A stretch of 64,000 nt of DNA from Actinomycetaceae bacterium TAE3-ERU4. Its GTDB lineage: Bacteria; Actinomycetota; Actinomycetes; Actinomycetales; Actinomycetaceae. Under the pieces are notes generated by a model that was given only the letters and a program-made list of their open reading frames with translations, was not told where the DNA came from and did not search any database. How positions within the stretch are numbered: position 1 is the first letter of the stretch; each line of letters begins with the position of its first letter. The stretch is from the NCBI GenBank assembly GCA_019218365.1, contig JAHUUJ010000005.1, forward strand, positions 1 to 64,000, given 5' to 3'. Below, piece after piece: positions 17,178-27,540 of the stretch. The position numbers were made by a program, and so were the translations under genes.

Positions 17178-18680
17178 CTAGAATCCATAATCTGGAATAT
17201 CCACGATTGGAGCAAACTCAGGCGGAATCTCAGAAGAATCATCCTCTACCTCTAAGACTCCCGAATACACCGGCATAGCCAAGTTTGCAGGACTTAAAAT
17301 CTGATCAACTTGCGCAGCGGTTAAAAGTCCCTTTTCGATTACCAAATCACGAACCTGACGCCCAGTACTTGCTGCCTCTTTACCAATAATATCGCCATTA
17401 TGGTGACCAATAATATCGTTGAAATAAGTAACTATTCCAATAGAGTTCATTACATAGGCCTCGCATTTCTCTGCATTTGCCTCGATACCCTCTACGCATA
17501 GCTCACGCAAAGTACGAACAGCATTTGTCAGTAACTGCAAGGACTCATGAAGACTTTGTGCGATTACAGGCTCCATCACATTCAACTGTAGCTGGCCTGC
17601 CTGCGCCGCCATCGTAACAGTCACATCATTCCCAATTACTTTAAAACAAACCTGATTCACGACCTCGGGAATAACCGGATTAACCTTTGCCGGCATAATT
17701 GAAGAACCCGCAGCCCGCTGTGGTAAACGAATCTCTGCCAGCCCAGCCCGCGGTCCGGAAGAAAGCAAGCGCAAATCATTACAAATCTTAGCTAATTTAG
17801 AGGCACAACGCTTCAAAGTACCGTGCATGGATACATAAGCACCCGTGTCCTGTGTTGCCTCAATGAGGTTGGTTGCACCGATAATATCCGTACCGGTAAT
17901 CTCTCGAAGTCTCTTTACAACCCGTTCTTGATAGCCCGGAGGAGTATTAATTCCAGTTCCAATTGCTGTGGCACCCAAGTTAGTTTCCAACAAAAGTTGA
18001 GAATTATTTTCTAATCGCCCATCTTCCTCAGCTAGATTAACAGCAAAAGCAGCCATCTCCTGCCCAAGGGTCATTGGAACAGCATCCTGTAACTGAGTGC
18101 GTCCCATTTTTAAGATGTTACGAAACTCAAGCCCTTTTTCAGCAAATGCATCAACTAAGCGAGCAAGCTCCACCCGGAAATCTGAAACAGCTTCATAAAC
18201 AGCTAACCGCAAACCGGTTGGAAAAGTATCATTCGTAGACTGTGAACGATTCAAGTGATCGTTCGGATCAAGAACATGGTAATCACCACGTGGACGTCCC
18301 ATCATCTCCAAAGCCAGATTCGCGATGACCTCATTAGTATTCATATTTACCGAAGTACCGGCCCCGCCTTGGAACAAATCTACAGGAAACTGATCCATAC
18401 AAAGACCGTGATCTAAAATTGCATCACAGGCTTTAACGATTGCTTTCACCCGCCATTTACGCATCGTCCCTAAATCGCCATTTGCCAATGCGCAGGCTTT
18501 CTTTACCTGAACCATAGCGCGAATCATCTGCGGGAAATCATTCATTGTCGTTCCAGAAAGACGATAGTTTTCAGTCGCCCGCAACGTGTGTATTCCCCAG
18601 TAAACCGAAGCGGGAATCTCACGTGCACCTAGTAAATCTTCTTCCAACCGGGTCTGCAGATTGGGATTATTCTGTGTCAT
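17178..18680 (-). CDS. aspA: Aspartate ammonia-lyase (aspartase)
   Basis: It converts aspartate to fumarate and ammonia; it belongs to the fumarase/aspartase superfamily. The 500-residue protein carries the superfamily signature [11 protein letters not shown] near residue 325, plus [15 protein letters not shown] and [17 protein letters not shown] fumarase class II is less likely given the ASPA-like N-terminus ([20 protein letters not shown]). The frame extends upstream, but the ATG at 18680 has GAGG at 6-nt spacing. It stands alone between aceE and the ACP-like gene and has its own terminator. Confidence 0.93.
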   Translation of the reverse strand: MTQNNPNLQTRLEEDLLGAREIPASVYWGIHTLRATENYRLSGTTMNDFPQMIRAMVQVKKACALANGDLGTMRKWRVKAIVKACDAILDHGLCMDQFPVDLFQGGAGTSVNMNTNEVIANLALEMMGRPRGDYHVLDPNDHLNRSQSTNDTFPTGLRLAVYEAVSDFRVELARLVDAFAEKGLEFRNILKMGRTQLQDAVPMTLGQEMAAFAVNLAEEDGRLENNSQLLLETNLGATAIGTGINTPPGYQERVVKRLREITGTDIIGATNLIEATQDTGAYVSMHGTLKRCASKLAKICNDLRLLSSGPRAGLAEIRLPQRAAGSSIMPAKVNPVIPEVVNQVCFKVIGNDVTVTMAAQAGQLQLNVMEPVIAQSLHESLQLLTNAVRTLRELCVEGIEANAEKCEAYVMNSIGIVTYFNDIIGHHNGDIIGKEAASTGRQVRDLVIEKGLLTAAQVDQILSPANLAMPVYSGVLEVEDDSSEIPPEFAPIVDIPDYGF

Positions 18681-18768
18681 CAAAAACCTCGATGTTATTC
18701 GTAACAGCGGTCTCAAAACAAGGCCACACAACTATGTTAACGAACAAAATAAAGGTTCGCGTTAAAGG

Positions 18769-19128
18769 CTAAGGTTTTTCTGAAATAGATTCTAAAGTTG
18801 CCACAATATCAGCGATATTCCGCCACTTTTCTACTTCTATATCAGGTATAGAAAGTTTAAACTCGCTTTCTAGTCGAGCCACTACCGCCCAAATTGCCAG
18901 CTTGTTTAAACGCAAAGTAGAAATTTCAGTGGAAAGAGAAAACTCCTCCGGAGCAATCTTTGTATGTGGAAGTAGTGCAGTAACTACCTCTGTAAGTAAA
19001 TCCTGTTTTTTATCTTCTGAAACTTCCCCCTCCGAGGAATCTAAAACAGCCAATTCAGCATCCGTTGTCGGAGAGCCTTCTTCCCCCTCAAGCTGTGCCT
19101 TTAAAGCAACTAGAGCCGATAAATCCAT
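18769..19128 (-). CDS. Acyl-carrier-protein-like protein lacking the phosphopantetheine serine
   Basis: This 119-residue protein has an acidic N-terminal stretch of about 45 residues, then an ACP-like helical domain. The segment LESEFKLSIPDIEVEKWRNI matches helices II-III of acyl carrier proteins. The DSL motif that carries 4'-phosphopantetheine is replaced by NKL (TLRLNKLAIWAVV), so it cannot be a conventional acyl carrier. It starts 4 bases after the DUF3145 stop. In Streptomyces the DUF3145 gene follows fabD-fabH-acpP-fabF, so this may be a repurposed or decaying acpP. I am fairly confident of the fold and not of the function. Confidence 0.7.
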   Translation of the reverse strand: MDLSALVALKAQLEGEEGSPTTDAELAVLDSSEGEVSEDKKQDLLTEVVTALLPHTKIAPEEFSLSTEISTLRLNKLAIWAVVARLESEFKLSIPDIEVEKWRNIADIVATLESISEKP

Positions 19129-19132
19129 TATC

Positions 19133-19633
19133 TCAGCCTACCCGATGTAGCCAACGCACGGGAACGTCATCCCCGGCATAGCGGAATGGCTCCAATTCTT
19201 CGTCCCAGGCAGTACCTAAAGCCAGAGCTAAAATTTCTTTCACTCTCTCCGGGTTAGTTTCCTCCAGTAAAGCAGCACGAACCCGTTCTTCGGGAATTAC
19301 AACATTGCCGGCGCTATCAGTCTGCGCATGGAAAAGACCTAACGAGGGAGTATGAGACCAGCGCCCACCATCGCAAGCAATTGATGGCTCTTCCGTAACT
19401 TCAAAACGCAAGTGTTCCCATCCTCGCAAAGCCGAAGCAATTCTAGCTCCCGTTCCGGCTGGTCCCATCCAGGCTACCTCGGCGCGGAACATCCCTGGCG
19501 AAGCTGCCTGAGGGGTCCAGTGAAGCTGCAGAGGAGAACCTAGAGCGTCAGAAGCCGCCCACTCTAGGTGGGGGCACAATGCGCGCGGGGAAGAATGCAC
19601 AAAAAGTACACCCCGTGTATTAGACCCGTTCAT
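19133..19633 (-). CDS. DUF3145 family protein
   Basis: This 166-residue protein belongs to DUF3145, an actinobacterial family of unknown function normally encoded at the end of the type II fatty-acid-synthesis cluster. Segments include TRGVLFVHSSPRALCPHLEW, LRGWEHLRFEVTEEPS and GTAWDEELEPFRYAGDD. It has no signal or membrane segment. A strong AAGGAGG precedes the ATG. It is the first gene of a two-gene operon with the ACP-like gene; no other fab gene is nearby. Confidence 0.9.
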   Translation of the reverse strand: MNGSNTRGVLFVHSSPRALCPHLEWAASDALGSPLQLHWTPQAASPGMFRAEVAWMGPAGTGARIASALRGWEHLRFEVTEEPSIACDGGRWSHTPSLGLFHAQTDSAGNVVIPEERVRAALLEETNPERVKEILALALGTAWDEELEPFRYAGDDVPVRWLHRVG

Positions 19634-19765
19634 ATTTCCTCCTTAGCGTGAGGGTCGTCTTCCCCTACGTCCTCAAGTTAAGAAAGGTACGTCCAATCGG
19701 TGTGTATCTAGAGTATGCCACTATAAGAAGGAGAAAGCCAGCTATAGACACGCTAAGACGAAGAA

Positions 19766-21430
19766 TTAAGACAACCCTATAATCTGCCCATTCTCATCTA
19801 TATCCATCCCCAAAGCGGCCGGGTTTTTAGATAACCCTGGCATCGTCATCATCTCCCCCGCTACCAAAACAACAAAACCCGCACCGGCAGAAAGACGAAC
19901 TTCGCGTATCTGTAGCTCGTGTCCAACAGGCGCCCCCAAAGCCCGGGGATTGCTAGAGAAAGAATATTGGGTTTTCGCTATACAAATAGGTAGACCAACG
20001 TATCCGGCTTCTTCAATTTTCGCCAACCGCCGACGAGCCCCCGGAGACCACGTAACCGTACCCGCGCGATAAATTGAGGTTGCAACCTTATATGCCTTTT
20101 CCTCGTAAGTATCAGCAAGGTCGTAGGCAAAAGTAACTTCCTTCTCACTTGAAGGATGCTTTAGAAGATTTTCTTTAACCACTTTCGCCAATTCACGCGC
20201 GCCCTCGCCTCCCTGCGAAAAATGAGTAGCACTAACGCAAGGAACGTTAAGAATATTTCGTAAGCATTCAAGTTCCTCAGGGGTATCCGAAGGGAAACGG
20301 TTAAGCGCCACCACAGTACGTACGCCAAAAACATTTTCGAGATTTTCAATATGTCTCAGCAGATTAGCGCACCCACTCCTAACTGCATCTATGTTAGGAG
20401 TATTCAAGTCGCTTACGGCGACACCCGAATTATATTTAACAGAGCGAACAGTTGCCACCAAAACACTTAAAGCAGGACGCAAACCAGAGGCTTGACATAA
20501 AATATCAAAAAACTTTTCAGCTCCCAGATCAGCGCCGAATCCTGCCTCCGTAACCACTACATCAGAAAGCTCCATAGCCAAAGAAGTAGCGGCCAACGAG
20601 GAACAACCATGGGCAATATTTGCAAACGGGCCACCATGAATGAAAGCTGGATTGCCTTCTAAAGTTTGTACCAAATTAGGTTTTATTGCGTCACGGAGAA
20701 TAACCGCCATAGCGCCTGCTGCACCAATGTCTTCAGCGGTAACTGGCACTCCATCCAGATTTAGCCCAATCACAATCTTCCCTAAACGGGAACGTAAATC
20801 CATAAGGTTACGCGATAAACAAATAATAGCCATAATTTCCGAGGCCGAAACAATATCGAACCCATCCTCGCGTAAAAATCCATTCGTAGCTCCACCCAAA
20901 CCAACGGTAATTTGGCGCAAAGCACGATCATTCATATCCATCACACGACGCCACCAAATCTGCCGGGCATCAAGATTCAGGCTATTTCCCTGATGAAGAT
21001 GATTATCAATCATGGCAGAAAGCAAATTATGTGACTGTGCAATAGCAGCAAAATCTCCGGTAAAAGCTAAATTGATATCCTCCATCGGAATTACCTGAGC
21101 ATAGCCGCCCCCGGCAGCCCCACCTTTTATCCCGAATACCGGCCCCATAGATGGCTCTCGCAAAGACAGTGAGGCCTTCACTCCTTCTAGATTCAAAGCA
21201 TCACAAAGGCCCACCGAAGTTGTGGTTTTCCCCTCCCCCGCCGGGGTAGGCGAAACAGCCGTTACAAGCACCAAACGCCCAGTTTTTTCGGAAAGATTCT
21301 CCCCTGCCGAAATCTTAGCTTTATAGGGTCCGTAAAGTTCTAGATTAGAATCTTCAATCCCTAATTTTGCGGCTATCTCAGTAATCGGACGAGTATTAGC
21401 CTCACGCGCAATCTGCAGGTCAGTCAGCAA
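19766..21430 (-). CDS. fhs: Formate-tetrahydrofolate ligase
   Basis: It makes 10-formyl-tetrahydrofolate from formate, ATP and tetrahydrofolate, feeding purine synthesis and formylation of initiator tRNA. The protein has 554 residues with the ATP loop [14 protein letters not shown] near residue 65 and the family segments [15 protein letters not shown] and [16 protein letters not shown]. The frame opens with a TTG at 21451, but AAGGAG lies seven bases before another TTG at 21430, which gives the family start [15 protein letters not shown]. The gene lies directly behind the def terminator, so its own promoter is not obvious. Confidence 0.95.
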   Translation of the reverse strand: MLTDLQIAREANTRPITEIAAKLGIEDSNLELYGPYKAKISAGENLSEKTGRLVLVTAVSPTPAGEGKTTTSVGLCDALNLEGVKASLSLREPSMGPVFGIKGGAAGGGYAQVIPMEDINLAFTGDFAAIAQSHNLLSAMIDNHLHQGNSLNLDARQIWWRRVMDMNDRALRQITVGLGGATNGFLREDGFDIVSASEIMAIICLSRNLMDLRSRLGKIVIGLNLDGVPVTAEDIGAAGAMAVILRDAIKPNLVQTLEGNPAFIHGGPFANIAHGCSSLAATSLAMELSDVVVTEAGFGADLGAEKFFDILCQASGLRPALSVLVATVRSVKYNSGVAVSDLNTPNIDAVRSGCANLLRHIENLENVFGVRTVVALNRFPSDTPEELECLRNILNVPCVSATHFSQGGEGARELAKVVKENLLKHPSSEKEVTFAYDLADTYEEKAYKVATSIYRAGTVTWSPGARRRLAKIEEAGYVGLPICIAKTQYSFSSNPRALGAPVGHELQIREVRLSAGAGFVVLVAGEMMTMPGLSKNPAALGMDIDENGQIIGLS

Positions 21431-21449
21431 AGTTTTTCTCCTTAAAAAC

Positions 21450-21484
21450 AATATTTCCCGCCGTAATATACGGCGGGAAATATT
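21450..21484 (-). terminator. Strong hairpin between def and fhs
   Basis: A perfect 16-bp stem (21450-21465 with 21469-21484) with a 3-nt loop overlaps the last base of the def stop codon. On the minus strand it is followed by TTGTTTTTAAGGAG, so the T tract runs into the fhs ribosome binding site. It may act as a terminator or attenuator for fhs. Confidence 0.9.
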
Positions 21485-21984
21485 TATTCCATAATCTTTC
21501 GTACTTCACGCATAGCCTTTGCACGTACAGCGCGCTCAAGGCGATCTAGGTAAAGATAACCATCAAGATGATCGCACTCGTGCTGCAGGCAACGAGCCAT
21601 GAGTTCTTCACCTTCTACAACGATTTCCTTCCCATCAATGTTGTACCCGGTTACTCGCGCATACCATGCACGCTTAGTGGGAAACCATAATCCAGGAACA
21701 GAAAGACATCCCTCGTCACCATCTTGATACTCATCAAAATCAAGCTTATCCAAACGCGGATTAAGCACGTAACCAATGTCGCCATCAATATTCCAAGAAA
21801 ACGCCCTTAGCCCAACACCAATTTGATTTGCTGCCAGTCCTGCTCGTCCCTCCAGATCAACGCCTTCAAGGAGATCTTCAACGAGTATTTTCACACCCGG
21901 ATCCTTAAAATCACGAATCTCATCACAGGGAGTTCGCAAGACCGGATCACCAACAATCCGAATATCTCTAATCGCCATTCTCAT
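21484..21984 (-). CDS. def: Peptide deformylase
   Basis: It removes the formyl group from the N-terminal methionine of new proteins. The 166-residue protein has all three motifs: [20 protein letters not shown] with the metal-binding Cys, and QHECDHLDG with the HExxH site. Its first ATG overlaps the proS stop by 4 bp (ATGA); a second ATG two codons later is also possible. Grouping with proS and fhs makes biochemical sense: fhs supplies the formyl donor and def removes the formyl group. Confidence 0.95.
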   Translation of the reverse strand: MRMAIRDIRIVGDPVLRTPCDEIRDFKDPGVKILVEDLLEGVDLEGRAGLAANQIGVGLRAFSWNIDGDIGYVLNPRLDKLDFDEYQDGDEGCLSVPGLWFPTKRAWYARVTGYNIDGKEIVVEGEELMARCLQHECDHLDGYLYLDRLERAVRAKAMREVRKIME

Positions 21985-23783
21985 GCCTTCCTTGAGTCAT
22001 TAATCATCGTCGTCAACTCACTAACAGCAGAAGCGACTTCAACCTCGCGCTTTTCCCCGGTCTGACGGTTACGGATTTCTACCTTACCGTCTTTCAAACC
22101 GCGTCCTACAACCAACACAAAGGGCATTCCTAAGAGTTCGGAGTCAGCAAATTTCACACCTGCTGATACCTTCAAACGATCATCGTAGAGAACATCATAA
22201 GAAGCAGATAACTCAGTGGTAAGTTCTTCCGCTTTCTCGAACACTTCCTGGTCTTTACCAGTTGCCAAAATGTGAATGTCATAAGGGGCAAGACCCAAGG
22301 GCCACTTCAAACCTTTATCGTCACAGTTTTGCTCCGCTAAAGCAGCCAAAACGCGTGAGATACCGATTCCATAAGAACCCATTGTCACGACCTGAGCCTT
22401 ACCATTTTCATCAAGTACCTTAAGATCAAGCGCCTGAGCATATTTACGGCCGAGCTGGAAAATATGCCCAACTTCAATACCTCTAGCCAATTCCAAAGGT
22501 CCTGAACCGTCTGGAGCCGGGTCGCCAACCCGAATCTCTGCTGCCTCGATAGTTCCATCGGCCTCAAAATCACGGCCTTTAACCATATTGAAAGTGTGAA
22601 CCCCGTCTTTATTACCACCGGTAATCCAGCGAGTTCCATCAACCACACGAGGATCGAGTAAATAACGAACAGAACCAATCGGCTCGCCATTGTCATCAAC
22701 ACTTCGGTTGGGAGAGTTAGGTCCCAAAACCTGAGGACCGATATAACCGGGAACCAATTCAGGATGGCGTGCCAAATCTTCAGGAGAAGCCATCTCAACC
22801 TCGGCTGGTGAAACTGAAGCTTCCAAACGCTTCATATCAATTTCCCGGTCGCCGGGGATACCCACGCAAATTACTTCACGTTCCCCGCCGGCCCAAGTTA
22901 GAGTCACCATGACATTCTTGAGCGTGTCACCGGCCTCCCAGGGACGGTCTTCGCGTGGAGCAATCTCATTAGCCATTTCCACCAAAGAAGCAATGGTCTT
23001 CGCTCCAGGGGTTGGATAATCCTGTGGCAGCGGCTGCCCCTCAATCGGCAAAGAATCTGGAACTACAGTCTTTACCGCCTCGGCGTTGGCGGAATATCCC
23101 CCGGCAGAACGCACGAAAGTATCCTCACCAATCGCACATGGATGTAAGAACTCTTCAGAACGTGAACCACCCATTGGGCCGGCCATCGCCCGACAAATCG
23201 CGACCTCAAGCCCTAAACGCTCAAAAATGCGACTATAGGCGGCACGCATCACCGCATAGGAATCATCCAACCCAGAATCCGCTAAATCGAAAGAGTAAGC
23301 ATCCTTCATGACGAACTCGCGGCCACGAATCAACCCTGCCCGAGGACGCGCCTCATCACGATACTTCGTTTGAATCTGGTACAGAGAAAGAGGAAGATCC
23401 TTATAGGAAGAATACAAATCCTTAACTAAAAGCGTAAACATTTCCTCATGGGTAGGAGCCAACAGGTAATCCCCGCCCTTACGATCTTGCAACCGGAATA
23501 AATTAGGACCGTATTCCTCCCAGCGGTTAGTTTTTTCATACGGCTCACGCGGCAAAAGAGCCGGGAACAGAACTTCCTGAGCCCCACTGGCATCCATTTC
23601 CTCACGGACTACCTGCTCAATCTTACGCAACACTCGCAAGCCGAGGGGTAACCAAGAATAGACTCCTGGCGCAACACGGCGGATATAACCGGCACGTACC
23701 AGTAACTTGTGGCTGGCCACCTCAGCATCTGCTGGGTCTTCCCGCAAAGTACGCAAAAAATAAGATGACATGCGGCTTAACAA
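21981..23783 (-). CDS. proS: Prolyl-tRNA synthetase
   Basis: This is a class II synthetase of the bacterial type with the editing (INS) insertion, 600 residues. It begins [20 protein letters not shown], as usual. Motif 2 is in [20 protein letters not shown], the editing domain covers roughly 225-410, and motif 3 is in [18 protein letters not shown]. The C-terminal anticodon-binding domain is complete. It lies about 100 bases downstream of ispG and overlaps def. Confidence 0.95.
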   Translation of the reverse strand: MLSRMSSYFLRTLREDPADAEVASHKLLVRAGYIRRVAPGVYSWLPLGLRVLRKIEQVVREEMDASGAQEVLFPALLPREPYEKTNRWEEYGPNLFRLQDRKGGDYLLAPTHEEMFTLLVKDLYSSYKDLPLSLYQIQTKYRDEARPRAGLIRGREFVMKDAYSFDLADSGLDDSYAVMRAAYSRIFERLGLEVAICRAMAGPMGGSRSEEFLHPCAIGEDTFVRSAGGYSANAEAVKTVVPDSLPIEGQPLPQDYPTPGAKTIASLVEMANEIAPREDRPWEAGDTLKNVMVTLTWAGGEREVICVGIPGDREIDMKRLEASVSPAEVEMASPEDLARHPELVPGYIGPQVLGPNSPNRSVDDNGEPIGSVRYLLDPRVVDGTRWITGGNKDGVHTFNMVKGRDFEADGTIEAAEIRVGDPAPDGSGPLELARGIEVGHIFQLGRKYAQALDLKVLDENGKAQVVTMGSYGIGISRVLAALAEQNCDDKGLKWPLGLAPYDIHILATGKDQEVFEKAEELTTELSASYDVLYDDRLKVSAGVKFADSELLGMPFVLVVGRGLKDGKVEIRNRQTGEKREVEVASAVSELTTMINDSRKA

Positions 23784-23878
23784 AATATCCGCCCTTCCTC
23801 AAGAGAGATAACAAACAAAACCATTCTAGCCTCTTTTCCCGAAGGTCAAGCAACAATTTTAAAAAATAAAACCAAACA

Positions 23879-23901
23879 TCAGCGTTAAGAAATAACGCTG
23901 A
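23879..23901 (-). terminator. Terminator overlapping the ispG stop codon
   Basis: A 9-bp stem (23879-23887 with 23893-23901) includes the last codons and stop of ispG and is followed on the minus strand by a T-rich stretch (GGTTTTATTTTTT). Confidence 0.75.
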
Positions 23902-25045
23902 CCTCACCGCTTCCTTCTTCCAAGCCCATCTGTTCAGCAAGCTCGTTCGCTTTCTGAATTAAAGTCTCCACAATTTGATCTTCGGGAACCGTGGCTACGA
24001 CCTTTCCCTTAATAAAAATCTGTCCCTTACCGTTACCTGACGCACATCCCAAATCAGCTTCACGAGCTTCACCGGGACCGTTTACTACACATCCCATGAC
24101 AGCTACACGCAAAGGTACTTTCAAATCTTTCAGCCCCTCCGTTACGTTCTCAGCAAGAGTATAAACATCTACCTGAGCACGACCACAAGATGGGCACGAA
24201 ACAATTTCCAAAGTCCGTTCACGCAACCCCAAAGATTGCAAAATCTCAATTCCAACTTTTACTTCCTCCACCGGAGGGGCAGAAAGAGAAACTCGAATAG
24301 TATCACCAATTCCTCGGGAGAGTAACGCCCCGAAAGCCGTCGCAGACTTAATTGTCCCTTGGAAAGCCGGCCCTGCCTCAGTAACCCCTAGATGTAAAGG
24401 CCAATTTCCTGCTTCAGAAAGCATTTCATAAGCTCGAACCATCGTTACTGGATCATGGTGTTTCACGGAAATCTTGAAATCGTGGAACCCGTGCTCCTCA
24501 AATAAAGAAGCTTCCCAAACTGCAGATTCAACCAATGCTTCAGGAGTTGCTCGACCATATTTCTTTAACAAACGTGGATCCAAAGAACCCGCATTTACAC
24601 CAATACGTAATGAACAGCCATAATCGGAAGCCGCTTTGCAAATATCCTTAACCTGATCATCAAATTTACGGATATTACCCGGGTTCACACGAACTGCAGC
24701 GCATCCTCCCTCAATTGCCGCAAAGACATACTTAGGCTGGAAATGGATATCAGCAATTACCGGGATATTAGACTGCTTAGCAATAATTGGTAAGGCGTCT
24801 GCATCCTCCTGACGAGGACAAGCAACACGCACAATATCGCATCCAGAAGCAGTAAGTTCAGCAATTTGCTGCAGAGTATGACCAATCTCATGAGTGTGTG
24901 TGGTGGTCATTGACTGAACTGAAACCGGCGCATCACCGCCTACCGCAACCGATCCAACCTGGATTTTCCGAGTGGGTCTACGCGGTCGGATTACGGGGCG
25001 TGCTTCCTTGACCTTGGGCATACCCAACGTAACTTCACTACTCAC
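23885..25045 (-). CDS. ispG: 4-hydroxy-3-methylbut-2-enyl diphosphate synthase (IspG/GcpE)
   Basis: This 4Fe-4S enzyme carries out the penultimate step of the MEP isoprenoid pathway. The 386-residue protein is of the short bacterial type. The cluster ligands are visible in SCPSCGR and [12 protein letters not shown] near the C-terminus, and [13 protein letters not shown] marks the N-terminal barrel. The GTG start at 25045 has AGGAG upstream. It is the last gene of the dxr - M50 protease - ispG set; grouping with dxr is classical in actinobacteria. Confidence 0.95.
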   Translation of the reverse strand: MSSEVTLGMPKVKEARPVIRPRRPTRKIQVGSVAVGGDAPVSVQSMTTTHTHEIGHTLQQIAELTASGCDIVRVACPRQEDADALPIIAKQSNIPVIADIHFQPKYVFAAIEGGCAAVRVNPGNIRKFDDQVKDICKAASDYGCSLRIGVNAGSLDPRLLKKYGRATPEALVESAVWEASLFEEHGFHDFKISVKHHDPVTMVRAYEMLSEAGNWPLHLGVTEAGPAFQGTIKSATAFGALLSRGIGDTIRVSLSAPPVEEVKVGIEILQSLGLRERTLEIVSCPSCGRAQVDVYTLAENVTEGLKDLKVPLRVAVMGCVVNGPGEAREADLGCASGNGKGQIFIKGKVVATVPEDQIVETLIQKANELAEQMGLEEGSGEVSVIS

Positions 25046-25068
25046 AAAAACTCCTAACTAGCCAACAC

Positions 25069-26307
25069 CTAAATCAGTGGGGCAACGAAATCAGCTACCA
25101 CTAGGATAACCGTCATCAGCAAAAGTAGACCGCCTACAGCATACGAAAGGGGAATCATCCTCGCCATATCAGCGGCCCCGACATCATGCTTCCCTAGGAT
25201 TCTACGCCATTGCCCACGTATTCCTTCATAGAGAGCACCCACAACCTGTCCCCCGTCAAGCGGTAGAAGGGGAATCAAATTAAAAACAAAAAGAGCCATA
25301 TTCAAGGCCGCTAATACGCTCAAGAAACCAGCCAACCTATCAAGCCAGGTTATCCCCGGACCAGCAGCAGAGCCAATTTGGCTTCCCATCTGCGCGATTC
25401 CCACCACGGATATAGGAACATTTCGGTCTGATAAGTTATATCCAAACATCTGAGTAACACGTATCCACAGCGAATGCGGAAGGTTAATCACCAAACCTGC
25501 AGTTGCTTTGAATTGCTCCCCTACAGACTGATATGCCTGAAATAAAGAATCTCTTTGCCGAACCAAAGAAGGAACAATTCCAATCCGTGTTTTCCCCTCT
25601 AAAGCAACGGCTTCTACCTCTACTTTTTCTAAGTTTCCAGCACGCCGATATTGCACCGCGATAGGCTTGCCTGCAAGTGCGGTAGATACCGAGGAAGTTA
25701 TATCTTCCCAGGAATTAACATGCCTATCACCAATCGCAACAATTACGTCTCCTGGTTTAAGGCCTGCCCGAGCTGCTCCGCAAGCTTCGGTCTGCGCGCA
25801 GGTAGGAACCTGAGAAATTTGTGTAGTAGGTCGCTGCACACCAATTACGCTAACGGCTAGGACAGTAAACAAAAATGCCAAAAAAGCATTAGTAATAATC
25901 CCGCCTGCCATAACAACAACTTTTTTCCACCAAACGAGAGTGTAAAAAGGAACCAGATTAGGATACTTCGCAATTTCCGTTGCGGATTCAGCACGTGCCT
26001 GTTCTACCGTAGAAAGTTCCTTCGAATCCGTTTTAATAGGTGCACCTAGCGCAGCTTCCCTTAGAGAATTAGGACGCAGCATGCCCAAAATACGCACATA
26101 CCCGCCCAGTGGAATAGCGCGAATGTGATATGTAGTAGGACCAATTTTTTTAGCAAAAAGACTTGGCCCAAATCCGACCGCATATTCTGGGACACCTACC
26201 CCAAATTTTTTAGCCGGAAGCATATGTCCTAATTCATGTAAAGCAACAGAGAGCACAAGCCCCAATAAGAGAACTAAAATGCCCAACAACGAACCTAGAG
26301 ATATCAA
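25069..26307 (-). CDS. Site-2 membrane metalloprotease, M50 family (RseP/Rip1-like)
   Basis: This 412-residue membrane protein cleaves other proteins inside the membrane. The zinc motif HELGH is in the first segment (near residue 25), a PDZ domain follows around residues 185-260, and the third ligand motif NLIPLLPLDGGQ lies near residue 345. In mycobacteria the homologue Rip1 cuts anti-sigma factors. The start is a TTG at 26307 with AAGG upstream. It sits between dxr and ispG, as is typical; the link to those enzymes is positional. Confidence 0.93.
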   Translation of the reverse strand: MISLGSLLGILVLLLGLVLSVALHELGHMLPAKKFGVGVPEYAVGFGPSLFAKKIGPTTYHIRAIPLGGYVRILGMLRPNSLREAALGAPIKTDSKELSTVEQARAESATEIAKYPNLVPFYTLVWWKKVVVMAGGIITNAFLAFLFTVLAVSVIGVQRPTTQISQVPTCAQTEACGAARAGLKPGDVIVAIGDRHVNSWEDITSSVSTALAGKPIAVQYRRAGNLEKVEVEAVALEGKTRIGIVPSLVRQRDSLFQAYQSVGEQFKATAGLVINLPHSLWIRVTQMFGYNLSDRNVPISVVGIAQMGSQIGSAAGPGITWLDRLAGFLSVLAALNMALFVFNLIPLLPLDGGQVVGALYEGIRGQWRRILGKHDVGAADMARMIPLSYAVGGLLLLMTVILVVADFVAPLI

Positions 26308-26310
26308 AAG

Positions 26311-27540
26311 TTACCTTCCCGCACCAGTATTTGCGACGAACTCGCAAGCAAGTTTCCGAGCCCAAACATCTACCTCTTCCAGCTGCTTTAAATCGGTAAT
26401 CACAGATGGCACGTACCGTTCGCAAACCGCACTAACGGTATCAACTATCTGCAAGAAGCCAATATTTCCTTTACGGAAAGCATCCACCGCAACCTCGTTA
26501 GCGGCATTCATAACGGCCGGTGTCCCTCCACCAGCATTTGCCGCGGCACGAGCCAAATCCAGCGCAATAAAAACTTTATTATCGACAGGCTCAAAAGACC
26601 ATCCAAACGGAGAATCAAACTCGTTTGCAGCAGCCACCTCACAGAGGCGTTCAGGCCATGACATTCCCAAAGCAATCGGAATTAACATAGATGGAGGAGA
26701 AGACTGCATAATAGTCGAACCATCTTGCCACCGAACAGCAGAATGAATATGAGACTGAGGATGAATTACAGGGATAATGTCATCAGCGGGAATATCAAAA
26801 AGTAGATGAGCTTCCACTAATTCCAAAGCTTTATTCATCAAAGTTGCCGAGTTAATAGTCACGACCGGCCCCATCGACCAAGTAGGATGATTTAGCGCTT
26901 GCTCCAAAGTTACCTTCTCTAACTGCGCGCGAGTCCATCCTCTAAAAGGACCACCGGAAGCCGTAAGAATAAGTTTAGATACTTCACTTCGCCCCGTTAT
27001 AACCGGAACTGTCATTCCTCGTTCATGCACTCCGGAACGTAAACACTGAGCTATAGCACTATGTTCAGAATCAACCGGAACAATCTGTCCCGGACGAACC
27101 ATCGCAGCAGCGACCAAGGAACCACCAACCACCAGCGATTCTTTATTTGCTAAAGCCAAAGTAGAACCCGCAGCCAAAGCCGCTAAAGTTGCCGTTAAGC
27201 CAATTGCTCCGTTAATTCCGTTTACAACTACTCCGGACTGACCAACACAAGAAGCAGCCACCTCATTAGCGTGAGGACCACAAACAATTTCCCTCTCAAT
27301 CGAAGTCAAGCCACGACGTAATTCCAAATCAGCAATTAACGAACGCAAACTGTCCGCTTCCTCTGTAGCAATCGCTAGCAAAGGAACTTCAAAATCGACA
27401 GCTTGAGAAGCTAATAATTCAAGCTGAGAACCACCTGCACTAAGAGCAAGTACACGATAATCATCGCGATTATCTGCAATCACCTCAAGGCATTGACGAC
27501 CAATTGAGCCCGTAGAGCCAAGAAGACTAACCTTACGCAC
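26311..27540 (-). CDS. dxr: 1-deoxy-D-xylulose 5-phosphate reductoisomerase
   Basis: It catalyses the first committed step of the MEP isoprenoid pathway using NADPH. The 409-residue protein has the N-terminal GSTGSIGRQCLEVI loop, ALANKESLVVGG, PVDSEHSAIAQCL and LTASGGPFRGW, all diagnostic. The GTG start shares its first G with the stop codon of the upstream DivIVA-repeat gene, so translation is coupled. With ispG it gives two of the pathway's seven steps in this window. Confidence 0.96.
   Translation of the reverse strand: MRKVSLLGSTGSIGRQCLEVIADNRDDYRVLALSAGGSQLELLASQAVDFEVPLLAIATEEADSLRSLIADLELRRGLTSIEREIVCGPHANEVAASCVGQSGVVVNGINGAIGLTATLAALAAGSTLALANKESLVVGGSLVAAAMVRPGQIVPVDSEHSAIAQCLRSGVHERGMTVPVITGRSEVSKLILTASGGPFRGWTRAQLEKVTLEQALNHPTWSMGPVVTINSATLMNKALELVEAHLLFDIPADDIIPVIHPQSHIHSAVRWQDGSTIMQSSPPSMLIPIALGMSWPERLCEVAAANEFDSPFGWSFEPVDNKVFIALDLARAAANAGGGTPAVMNAANEVAVDAFRKGNIGFLQIVDTVSAVCERYVPSVITDLKQLEEVDVWARKLACEFVANTGAGR

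Noticed and set aside
18737-18765. Imperfect TTAACG-AAC / GTTCG-CG-TTAA repeat between aspA and the ACP-like gene
   Set aside because: Arms are short with a bulge and there is no T run, so neither a terminator nor an operator can be supported.
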